Shown: positions 1-4,960 of the stretch, piece after piece
Layout: each line of letters opens with the position of its first letter
How positions within the stretch are numbered: position 1 is the first letter of the stretch
Assembly (NCBI GenBank): GCA_031279575.1
Contig: JAITIG010000140.1
Location: 1-5,059, forward strand
Length of the DNA: 5,059 nt
Direction of reading: 5' to 3'
Source of the DNA: Bifidobacteriaceae bacterium
GTDB taxonomy: Bacteria; Actinomycetota; Actinomycetes; Actinomycetales; WQXJ01
Position numbers and translations under genes: made by a program
The notes under the pieces: model-generated
What the model was told of the DNA's origin: nothing
Databases searched by the model: none
Seen by the model: only the letters and a program-made list of their open reading frames with translations

Positions 1-129
1 GCGGCGGATTCGCGGCGCAAGGAGTACGCCCTGACCACCTCGGGCAGCGCGGCGGCGGCCGCAGAGCTTGGCCGCCTGCGGGAGCTAGTCGCCAACGGCG
101 AACGAGTATTGGAAGGAGCGGCATCATGA
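1..129 (+). CDS. PadR-family transcriptional regulator, C-terminal fragment
   Basis: Frame 1 is open from the window edge to a TGA at 127-129 and gives 42 residues. It contains RRKEYALTTSG followed by an Ala-rich helix and ELGRLRELVANGERVLEG. This matches the usual end of PadR-type winged-helix regulators: the wing strand (K-x-Y-x-L-T-x-x-G) and then a helix ending near 'V-x-x-V-L'. PadR proteins are DNA-binding repressors, often of membrane or efflux genes. The stop overlaps the next start (ATGA at 126-129), so the two genes are translationally coupled, and PadR next to DUF2812 is a recurring pairing. The DNA-binding helices lie outside the window. The call rests on a short fragment plus context, so it is likely but not certain. 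Confidence 0.72.
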   Translation, partial: AADSRRKEYALTTSGSAAAAAELGRLRELVANGERVLEGAAS

Positions 130-872
130 CAAGCGCCAAACAGGGCGCGCGCCGCAAAGCGCCCCAAACTGTGGTGACCTGGAACAGCGCCTACAAGATC
201 AAAGGCGAACCCGTCTTCGACAAACAGCTGGCGGCGCTGCCCAAGGCGACGCGGCGACGGTTCCATATGTCCTGGCTGATCGACCCGACCGAGCGCTGGC
301 TGAACCAGCAAGCGGCGGCGGGCTGGGCGGTGGTTGACTGCGGCCCGCTGCGATTTGGCTTCGCGCCCTCGCAGCCGGGCGAGTACCAGGTTCGGTGCCA
401 GCTTCTACCCGGGCCGTATTTCGACCCTGACGTGCAGGATTACTTGGCCACCCTGCAGGATTCGGGGGCCGAGGTGGTCTACATCGGGCTTGACACGTTC
501 TTGATTGCCCGGCGGCGCGCGGCGTTGGGGCCGTTTGAGCTGTACAGCGACCTCGATTCGCGCATCGGCTACCTAGAACGGCTCCGGTCGCTGGTGCGCA
601 CCTCGATTTGGCAGGCGGTGGCGGGTTTGGCGGTGTTGCCCCTTGTCTTTTCCGCCGGCGCGGGGCTTGGCGGGGCGCTGGCGCGCGGCGACGGGTTTTG
701 GTGGAGCGTGCGGGACTTGTGGGCCTGGGTCGCCGGGGAGCCCCTGTTGGCCTGGTTTGTTGGGCTGCTGGCTGGCGCTTGCGGGCTGTGCGGCGCCGCT
801 TTGGCGGTCACCTACCTGTGGCTGGGCGCGGAGGCCTCCCGCTGGCGCAAGCAGCGCGCGATCCAGGAATAG
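126..872 (+). CDS. DUF2812 membrane protein coupled to PadR regulator
   Basis: This is a complete 248-residue protein. Residues about 45-155 match DUF2812: an aromatic/basic start (RRRFHMSW), then ERWLNQQAAAGWAVVD, a C-G-x-x-R-F-x-F segment, PGEYQVRCQLL, and YLATLQDSGAEVVYIG. Two hydrophobic stretches follow, about 161-187 and 206-233, and the protein ends in a short basic tail, so it is probably anchored in the membrane with the DUF2812 domain in the cytoplasm. The biochemical function of DUF2812 is unknown; such genes often sit beside PadR regulators, which may control them. ATG 126 is chosen because GGAAGGAG at 111-118 lies 7 nt upstream and the start overlaps the PadR stop. A later ATG at 267 has no such site. 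The ~44 basic residues before the domain are longer than I would expect for the family. Confidence 0.85.
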   Translation: MTSAKQGARRKAPQTVVTWNSAYKIKGEPVFDKQLAALPKATRRRFHMSWLIDPTERWLNQQAAAGWAVVDCGPLRFGFAPSQPGEYQVRCQLLPGPYFDPDVQDYLATLQDSGAEVVYIGLDTFLIARRRAALGPFELYSDLDSRIGYLERLRSLVRTSIWQAVAGLAVLPLVFSAGAGLGGALARGDGFWWSVRDLWAWVAGEPLLAWFVGLLAGACGLCGAALAVTYLWLGAEASRWRKQRAIQE

Positions 873-885
873 CCCCGCCCAGGCG

Positions 886-1050
886 GACGATGCCGTGCCG
901 GTGGGCGGCGCCGCCGGGCCGCGCCGGGCGGGCCGCAGCGCGGGTGGACGATGCCGTGCGGGTGGGCGATGCCGCCGGGCCGCGCCGGGCGGGCCGCAGC
1001 GCGGGTGGACGATGCCGTGCCGGTGGGCGGCGCCGCCGGGCCGCGCCGGG
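886..1050. repeat. 61-bp tandem repeat, about 2.7 copies
   Basis: Units begin with GACGATGCCGTGC at 886, 947 and 1008, an exact 61-bp period. Units 1 and 2 are full length and differ at three positions (offsets 14, 23 and 24). Unit 3 matches unit 1 for 43 bp and then stops. Units 1 and 3 contain the 12-bp palindrome GGCGGCGCCGCC (904-915 and 1026-1037), which the two adjacent changes in unit 2 break. Because 61 is not a multiple of three, the overlapping frames shift from unit to unit, which argues against coding. The array lies just after the DUF2812 gene, between convergent transcription units. It looks like a minisatellite; I see no protein-coding or CRISPR character. Confidence 0.9.
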
Positions 1051-1063
1051 GGAAAGCGGGACC

Positions 1064-1120
1064 GGACATAACGCCCAGCGCAAGGCGCTGACCTGCGCGG
1101 ACGGGTCGTTTGCAGGTTAG
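1064..1120. repeat. Direct repeat copy A with internal hairpin
   Basis: The segment starting CGGACATAACG and running to 1111 resembles 1166-1213, strongest over CCTGCGC(G/A)GACGG(G/T)TCG. Within it, CTGACCTGC (1088-1096) can pair with GCAGGTTAG (1112-1120) as a 9-bp stem with one G-U pair and a 15-nt loop. No run of T follows on either strand, so it is not a standard intrinsic terminator, although its place between convergent genes leaves a termination role possible. The 18-mer at 1086-1103 recurs inverted at 1931-1948. It looks like a copy of a dispersed intergenic repeat. Confidence 0.6.
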
Positions 1121-1165
1121 CTGCCCAGGCCGCCCTGGCGGGCTCCGCGATCCGGGAGAGTGACT

Positions 1166-1213
1166 CGGACTAACGTTCGGCCCAACGCACTGGCCTGCGC
1201 AGACGGTTCGCTT
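1166..1213. repeat. Direct repeat copy B beside DUF4143 remnant
   Basis: This is the second, diverged copy of the ~48-bp repeat, about three quarters identical to 1064-1111 by hand alignment with a few single-base gaps. It begins CGGACTAACG and ends with GACGGTTCGCTTT. It lacks the downstream arm of the copy A hairpin. It ends 6 bp beyond the stop codon of the DUF4143 remnant on the opposite strand. The stretch CGTTCGGCCCAACG (1174-1187) also recurs with one base less at 2080-2092, at the start of the putative PHO box. Confidence 0.5.
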
Positions 1214-1218
1214 TCGAA

Positions 1219-1857
1219 TCAGGCGGCGAGAGTGGCCAGCGGGGCGAGGTGGACGCCGGAGGGCAACGTCATGGCGTGTTGCGTGCCGGTGATGATCAGC
1301 AGGAAGGCGGGCTGGCCGGCGCGTTCGGTGTCGACCCGGCCGGTCGCCAGTTTGACCAGGTTGGCCTCGGCTTTGGCGACCTCCGCCCAGCCCAGTTTGA
1401 CTTCCGCGGCCGCCCACCTGCCGCCGGGATACTCGATGATCGCGTCCACCTCCAAGCCGTCGCTGTCGCGGTAGTGGTAGACCCGCCCGCGCTCGGCGTC
1501 CGCGTAGACCCGCAGGTCGCGGACCGCCATCGACTCGAAGATCTGCCCAAAGTAGGCTGGGTCGGCGGCCAGCTCACCGGGGCCGACCCCCAACGCGCCG
1601 AGCGCCAAGGACGGGTCGGCGAAATGAAGTTTGGGGCGTTTGCGCAGCCGGGCCCGCGAGCGCAGGCGGGCGCTCCAGGCGGGTACTTCCTCAAGGGCAA
1701 ACACCCTGGTCAGGGCGTCAAGGTAGGTCCGCACCGTCTCCGGGTTGAGGCCGATTCCAGGCCCCGCCACATCCGCCGCCAAGCTTCTCAGGCTGGCCTC
1801 GCCGGCGATGCGCCTGGCCACTGAGTCGATCAGGCGCCGCATGCGGACCGGGTCGTG
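1219..1857 (-). pseudogene. AAA/DUF4143 ATPase remnant (C-terminal part only)
   Basis: The minus strand encodes about 212 residues of the C-terminal region of an AAA_14/DUF4143 ATP-binding protein. It starts at DPVRMRRLIDSVARRIAGEA and continues through the winged-helix-like TVRTYLDALTRVFALEEVPAW, the KLHFADPSLALGALG block, FESMAVRDLRVYA, VYHYRD and LEVDAI. It ends with VHLAPLATLAA and a TGA. LEVDA (Asp codon 1444-1446) followed by AAEVKLG (Glu 1402-1404, Lys 1396-1398) resembles a PD-(D/E)xK nuclease-like core. Full-length relatives are about 400 residues or more, with an N-terminal P-loop ATPase domain. Here no Walker A or B is found upstream; the open frame runs into repeat DNA and Pro/Arg low complexity. 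ATG 1842 could start a 207-residue product but has no ribosome binding site. I infer a 5'-truncated pseudogene; a standalone DUF4143 protein is less likely. Confidence 0.8.
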
Positions 1858-1874
1858 GGCAGGCTCCGCCGGCG

Positions 1875-1912
1875 CCGCGATTTTGGCCGCCGTGGTCCGA
1901 TTTGTGTGGCCG
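1875..1912. repeat. Interspersed repeat copy 1 (24-bp identical core)
   Basis: The core at 1881-1904 (TTTTGGCCGCCGTGGTCCGA plus four bases) is identical to 2006-2029, 125 bp downstream, and similarity continues about ten bases beyond with some changes. It lies just upstream, on the minus strand, of where DUF4143 homology ends. Unlike copy 2 it lacks the matching left arm and so does not form the long hairpin. Its first 16 bp, CCGCGATTTTGGCCGC, also occur inside pstA at 3504-3519. Confidence 0.7.
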
Positions 1913-1930
1913 GCTGGGCCTTGCCGGTGG

Positions 1931-1948
1931 CGTCCGCGCAGGTCAGCG
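1931..1948. repeat. Inverted copy of the 18-mer at 1086-1103
   Basis: CGTCCGCGCAGGTCAGCG is the exact reverse complement of 1086-1103. The two 18-mers face each other across the DUF4143 remnant, about 830 bp apart. An exact 18-bp match is unlikely by chance in 5 kb, even at this GC content. It may be a dispersed intergenic repeat or the end of a decayed element. There is no transposase between the copies, and I have not identified a target-site duplication. Confidence 0.6.
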
Positions 1949-1988
1949 GCGCGGGCTGGTGGGGGCGGGGCGGCTGGTGGCGCCCGGG

Positions 1989-2037
1989 TCGGACCATGGC
2001 GGCGTTTTTGGCCGCCGTGGTCCGATTTGCGCGGCCG
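1989..2037. repeat. Interspersed repeat copy 2 forming a long hairpin
   Basis: TCGGACCATGGCGGC (1989-2003) is complementary to 2011-2025 with a single T-G mismatch. This gives a 15-bp stem around the 7-nt loop GTTTTTG. The right arm is the core of the direct repeat seen at 1881-1904. The stem is not followed by a T-run on the plus strand, and the minus-strand side continues GC-rich, so I do not call it a terminator. Structure and placement resemble the REP-like palindromic elements found between bacterial genes. Confidence 0.65.
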
Positions 2038-2080
2038 GGGCGGCGGTTGGCGGGCTCTGGTGGGGGTTGCGTCGCCAATC

Positions 2081-2135
2081 GTTCGGCCAACGTTACCCAA
2101 AGGTTGCGCTGGAGTTCACCGGGAGTTTGATTTTG
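2081..2135 (+). promoter_or_regulatory. Putative PHO box: five 11-bp direct units before pstC
   Basis: GTT occurs at 2081, 2092, 2103, 2114 and 2125, exactly every 11 bp. The unit at 2114 reads GTTCACCGGGA. The best described actinobacterial PHO boxes (PhoP sites in Streptomyces) are direct repeats of 11-nt units whose first seven bases approximate GTTCACC. The array lies about 105 bp upstream of the pstC ATG, as expected for an activator of phosphate-starvation genes; the binding protein would be a PhoP/RegX3-type response regulator. Outer units match only partly beyond GTT. A -10 box is not obvious; TTGATT at 2127-2132 could be a -35 element, with only a poor TACGCG downstream. Confidence 0.62.
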
Positions 2136-2150
2136 GGTGCCACGCTCTTA

Positions 2151-2215
2151 CGCGGGATCGGGGGACCCCGGTCGATCGCGCGGCAGGCCGCGAGGATCGA
2201 CTGCCACTTCGCAGT
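2151..2215 (+). other. pstC leader with overlapping inverted repeats
   Basis: Three possible structures sit between the PHO box and pstC. First, an imperfect palindrome at 2151-2180 pairs CGCG/CGCG, ATCG/CGAT and part of GGGG/CCCC. Second, 2173-2199 pairs CGATC and CGCGGC with GCCGCG and GATCG around a tiny AG loop. Third, ACTGC (2200-2204) pairs with GCAGT (2211-2215) around a 6-nt loop and is followed by TCCTATTTTG. The first two share 2173-2180 and so exclude each other. This could be a regulatory leader, or only GC-rich pairing. No known riboswitch was recognised. Confidence 0.35.
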
Positions 2216-2240
2216 TCCTATTTTGTTCGCAAAGGCGGTC

Positions 2241-3419
2241 ATGACCAGCAGCGTTCCGGCAGATCAAGGCGGTTATCCGGCTCCGCCAGCCGGCTCTCCC
2301 GCCGCTCTGGCCGAACCCCTGGCCCCGTCTCTGGCCGAACCCCATGCCGAACCCCCAGCCGAACCCCCAGCCGCGCCTCCAGCCGCGCCCCCCACCGAAC
2401 CCCCAGCCGAACCCGCCTCACCCCAGCCCGCGCCCGCAGGCCAGCCCGCGGACAAGCCCCGCCGCCTCAAAACCGGCCGCAGCGGCGCCGACCAAGTGTT
2501 CCGCTTCGGCGCCCACGGCACCGGGGTGCTGGTCCTGGCCATCATGACCTTGGTGGGGATGTTCCTGGCCATCCGGGGCGCCCAGGCCATCAGCGTGGCC
2601 GGGCCGCAGTTCCTGACCGAGCAGGATTGGGAGCCCAACTCGGGAAGGTTCGGCGTCGCGGCGGTGCTGTTCGGCACCATCAGCATCGCCCTGATCGCCA
2701 TCGCGGTGGCTTTGCCGCTGGCCCTTGGCACCGCCACCTACATCAGCGAGTACGCCCCGCAGGGCATCAAAGCCTTTCTGGTGGGCGTGGTTGACTTGAT
2801 GGCCGCCATCCCCTCGGTGGTCTACGGGCTGTGGGGCATGTTTTGGCTGGAGGGCCGCCTGTTGCCGGTGGCGGAGTGGATCAGCGCCAACTTCGGCTGG
2901 ATCCCCATTTTCAAGGTGGACCGCTTCGACCCGCAGGATCCGCTGGCCACGCCCACGGTTTTCACGGCCTCGGCCTGCCTGGCGGGCCTGGTGGTGGCGA
3001 TGATGGTGGCCCCCATCGCCTGCTCGGTGATGCGCGAGGTCTTCGCCCAGGCCCCGACTGGCGAACGCGAGGGCGCGCTGGCGCTCGGCGCCTCGAAGTG
3101 GGGCATGATCCGCTCGGTGGTTTACCCGTTTGGCCGGGGCGGCATCGTGGGGGGCGCCATGTTGGGGCTGGGCCGCGCCCTGGGCGAGACCATCGCCGTC
3201 TACCTGGTCATCTCGCCGGTGTTTGTGATCAATTGGGAGATTCTCTCGACCGGCACCAACTCGATTTCCTCGCTCATCGCCTTGCGCTACGGCGAGGCCT
3301 CCAGCTTCGAGTTGTCCGGCCTGATGGCGGCCGGCTTGGTGCTGTTCGCTGTGACTATGCTGGTCAACTTTGGCGCCGGGATCATCATCCAGCGCTCCCG
3401 CTCGGGAGAGTTGTCATGA
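2241..3419 (+). CDS. pstC: Phosphate ABC transporter permease PstC
   Basis: This 392-residue protein is one of the two channel-forming subunits of the high-affinity phosphate importer PstSCAB in the cytoplasmic membrane. After a low-complexity tail (residues 1-75), membrane segments are visible at about 94-116, 141-166, 178-200, 240-263, 301-328 and 358-384. The ABC-permease EAA-type loop, which contacts PstB, is at about 277-317 (EREGALALGASKWGMIRSVV through GRALGET). DLMAAIPSVVYGLWGMF (185-201) is typical of PstC. ATG 2241 is chosen because AAAGG at 2231-2235 lies 5 nt upstream and it follows the PHO box; the frame is open further upstream, but only through repeats. Its stop overlaps the pstA start (ATGA). 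The N-terminal Ala-Glu-Pro-Pro repeat tail is unusual; PstC is more often near 300-340 residues. Confidence 0.95.
   Translation: MTSSVPADQGGYPAPPAGSPAALAEPLAPSLAEPHAEPPAEPPAAPPAAPPTEPPAEPASPQPAPAGQPADKPRRLKTGRSGADQVFRFGAHGTGVLVLAIMTLVGMFLAIRGAQAISVAGPQFLTEQDWEPNSGRFGVAAVLFGTISIALIAIAVALPLALGTATYISEYAPQGIKAFLVGVVDLMAAIPSVVYGLWGMFWLEGRLLPVAEWISANFGWIPIFKVDRFDPQDPLATPTVFTASACLAGLVVAMMVAPIACSVMREVFAQAPTGEREGALALGASKWGMIRSVVYPFGRGGIVGGAMLGLGRALGETIAVYLVISPVFVINWEILSTGTNSISSLIALRYGEASSFELSGLMAAGLVLFAVTMLVNFGAGIIIQRSRSGELS
2310..2417 (+). repeat. 12-bp tandem repeat coding an AEPP-like tail in PstC
   Basis: The pattern GCCGAACCCCCA recurs with an exact 12-bp period through nine units. CCGAAC occurs at 2311, 2335, 2347, 2359, 2395 and 2407, and diverged versions at 2323, 2371 and 2383. 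It encodes residues 24-59 as nine four-residue units (AEPL, APSL, AEPH, AEPP, AEPP, AAPP, AAPP, TEPP, AEPA). The period keeps the reading frame, so copy number could change without breaking pstC. The encoded tail is probably disordered. Confidence 0.88.
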
Positions 3420-4960
3420 GCCCGATGCCGCCTACCCCGCCCCCCAGCCCCGCTCAGTCCGTCGCCCTGCCCGATGCCGTGCCCCCCGCCGCCAGCGCCG
3501 CCCCCGCGATTTTGGCCGCGCCGCCCGATGCCGTGCCCAGCGCCGCCAGCGTCCCGCCCGCCACTCTGGCCGCCCTGCCCCCCGCCGCCCCCGCCCCGCC
3601 CGCGGACGCGGCCGAGCCCGCCGGGACCAGGCCCTTGGGCGCCGTCCCGGCGCGCCGGCCGCTCAATCCGGCGCGCTACCCGCAGACCCGCCTGCCGGCC
3701 CAAGACGGGCCAGGCGGGCCAGCCGGCCCAGGCGGCCCAGCCGGGCCGCCGGCGCCGGAGGTGCGGCGCAACTTGGGCACCATCCGCCGCGAGGATGTGC
3801 TCCGCATGGTGGGCGCGGCGGCGGCCGCGCTGGCCGCCACCGCCTGGCTGTTCACCCAGGTCATCCCAGCCAGCGGGGCGCTGGCTTTCACAGTTGTGGC
3901 CTATCTGCTGTTCTTGGCCTTCTTCGCCGCCCTGACCAGCTTGGATGAGAACCGCGTCACCGTCATCGACCGTCTGGCGGCTGTCTTTATCCACTCCGCG
4001 GGGGTGCTGCTGATGGCCTGCCTGGCGGTGGTGGTGATCTTCACCCTGGCGCGCGGCGCGGAGGCGTTCAAGCACCCGAATTTCTGGACCCAGGACATGT
4101 CCCTGGCCGGCCCGCTGGACCCGCTGATTGTGGGCGGCATGGCCCACGCCGCCCTCGGCACCTTGATCATGATCGCCTTCTCCCTGGCCATCTCCATTCC
4201 GCTGGGTTTGGCCTGCGCTGTCTTCATGGCCGAGTTCCCCTCGCGCTTCGCCCGCCTGGTGCGCACTGTGGTCGAGGCCATGACCGCGTTGCCCTCGATC
4301 ATTTGCGGCTTGTTCATCTACGCCACCTACGTGCTGGCGTTTGGCCTGGACAAATCGGCCTTCGCGGCCAGTTTGGCGATCACCATCATGATTCTGCCGA
4401 TCATCATCCGCTCGGCCGATGTGGTTCTCCGCCTGGTCCCGGCGACCTTGAAGGAGGCCTCGCTGGCGACCGGGGCGAGTCATTGGCGCACCATTTGGCA
4501 TGTGGTTTTACCGACCAGCCGTTCGGGTCTGATGACGGCCATTGTGCTGGGCACGGCCCGCGGCATCGGCGAGACCTCCCCGGTGCTGTTGACGGCCGGC
4601 TACACCACCTATTTCAACCTCAACCCGTTCTCCGGCCCCATGGTGTCCTTGCCGTTTGCCACCTTCACGCTGGTCAAATCCCCTGAGCCGACCCAGATCG
4701 CGCGCGGCTTCGGGGCTGCGGCGGTGCTGATGGCGATGGTGTTTGTGCTGTTCTTGGCCGCCCGCTGGTTGGGCGGCCGGGGCGCCGGGGTGTTGTCGCC
4801 CAGGGCCGAGCGCCGCGCCCAGCTGGCTTCGGGCCGCGACGCCCAGCGTTTCGCCAGCCAGGCCCTGAGCCGCGCCGCGGCCGAGTTCGAGGCCGCCGCC
4901 CGCCGCTCCGACCTGCCGCCCTCCTTCCCGCCCCAATCCACCCCGGGAGTTGCCCGATGA
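3416..4960 (+). CDS. pstA: Phosphate ABC transporter permease PstA, enlarged
   Basis: This 514-residue protein is the second channel subunit of the Pst phosphate importer. The permease core has membrane segments at about 189-212, 243-271, 283-309, 314-335, 370-390 and 431-451. An EAA-type loop lies at about 346-387 (KEASLATGASHWRTIWHVVL through ARGIGETSPVLL), and EAMTALPSIICGLFIY (287-302) is typical of PstA. PstA is commonly about 280-300 residues. Here an Ala/Pro-rich tail (1-115, with the Gly-Pro-rich run GPGGPAGPGGPAGPPAP at 98-114), two extra hydrophobic segments (about 131-149 and 155-175) and a charged C-terminal tail (453-514) are added. ATG 3416 overlaps the pstC stop, with GGGAGAG at 3404-3410. 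Its own stop overlaps the next gene's start. The frame is open upstream of 3416 only as a shadow within pstC. Confidence 0.94.
   Translation: MSPMPPTPPPSPAQSVALPDAVPPAASAAPAILAAPPDAVPSAASVPPATLAALPPAAPAPPADAAEPAGTRPLGAVPARRPLNPARYPQTRLPAQDGPGGPAGPGGPAGPPAPEVRRNLGTIRREDVLRMVGAAAAALAATAWLFTQVIPASGALAFTVVAYLLFLAFFAALTSLDENRVTVIDRLAAVFIHSAGVLLMACLAVVVIFTLARGAEAFKHPNFWTQDMSLAGPLDPLIVGGMAHAALGTLIMIAFSLAISIPLGLACAVFMAEFPSRFARLVRTVVEAMTALPSIICGLFIYATYVLAFGLDKSAFAASLAITIMILPIIIRSADVVLRLVPATLKEASLATGASHWRTIWHVVLPTSRSGLMTAIVLGTARGIGETSPVLLTAGYTTYFNLNPFSGPMVSLPFATFTLVKSPEPTQIARGFGAAAVLMAMVFVLFLAARWLGGRGAGVLSPRAERRAQLASGRDAQRFASQALSRAAAEFEAAARRSDLPPSFPPQSTPGVAR
3470..3577 (+). repeat. 54-bp tandem repeat coding 18-residue units in PstA
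   Basis: Two in-frame 54-bp units (3470-3523 and 3524-3577) encode PDAVPPAASAAPAILAAP and PDAVPSAASVPPATLAAL, PstA residues 19-36 and 37-54. The nucleotide word CGATGCCGTGCC is conserved in both (3472 and 3526). That word also starts units 1 and 3 of the 61-bp intergenic repeat (888 and 1010). The next residues (PPAAPAPPADAAEP) may be a decayed third unit. Confidence 0.75.

Noticed and set aside
886..1050. CRISPR array
   Set aside because: The units are head-to-tail with no unique spacers.
1088..1120. Intrinsic terminator between the convergent genes
   Set aside because: The hairpin exists but no T-run follows on either strand; recorded as part of the repeat instead.
1086..1948. Insertion sequence between the 18-bp inverted repeats
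   Set aside because: No transposase or integrase frame lies between them; only the ATPase remnant does.
1989..2025. Intrinsic terminator
   Set aside because: Strong stem, but the T-run is in the loop and not after the stem.
1858..2100. N-terminal extension of the minus-strand DUF4143 frame up to 2100
   Set aside because: The extra 82 residues are Pro/Arg low complexity encoded by the hairpin repeats, with no P-loop or other AAA motif and no ribosome binding site at the far start.
1902..2240. Upstream extension of the pstC frame from a TTG at 1902
   Set aside because: It runs through repeat DNA and the PHO box; ATG 2241 has a ribosome binding site and a sensible start.
1745..2794. Long plus-strand frame of 349 codons over the remnant, repeats and pstC
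   Set aside because: It is Arg/Pro/Gly-rich, out of frame with pstC, and contains no recognisable domain: a high-GC shadow.
3287..4501. Minus-strand open frame of 404 codons opposite pstC/pstA
   Set aside because: Gly/Gln/Arg-rich antisense shadow of clear permease genes, with no domain signature.
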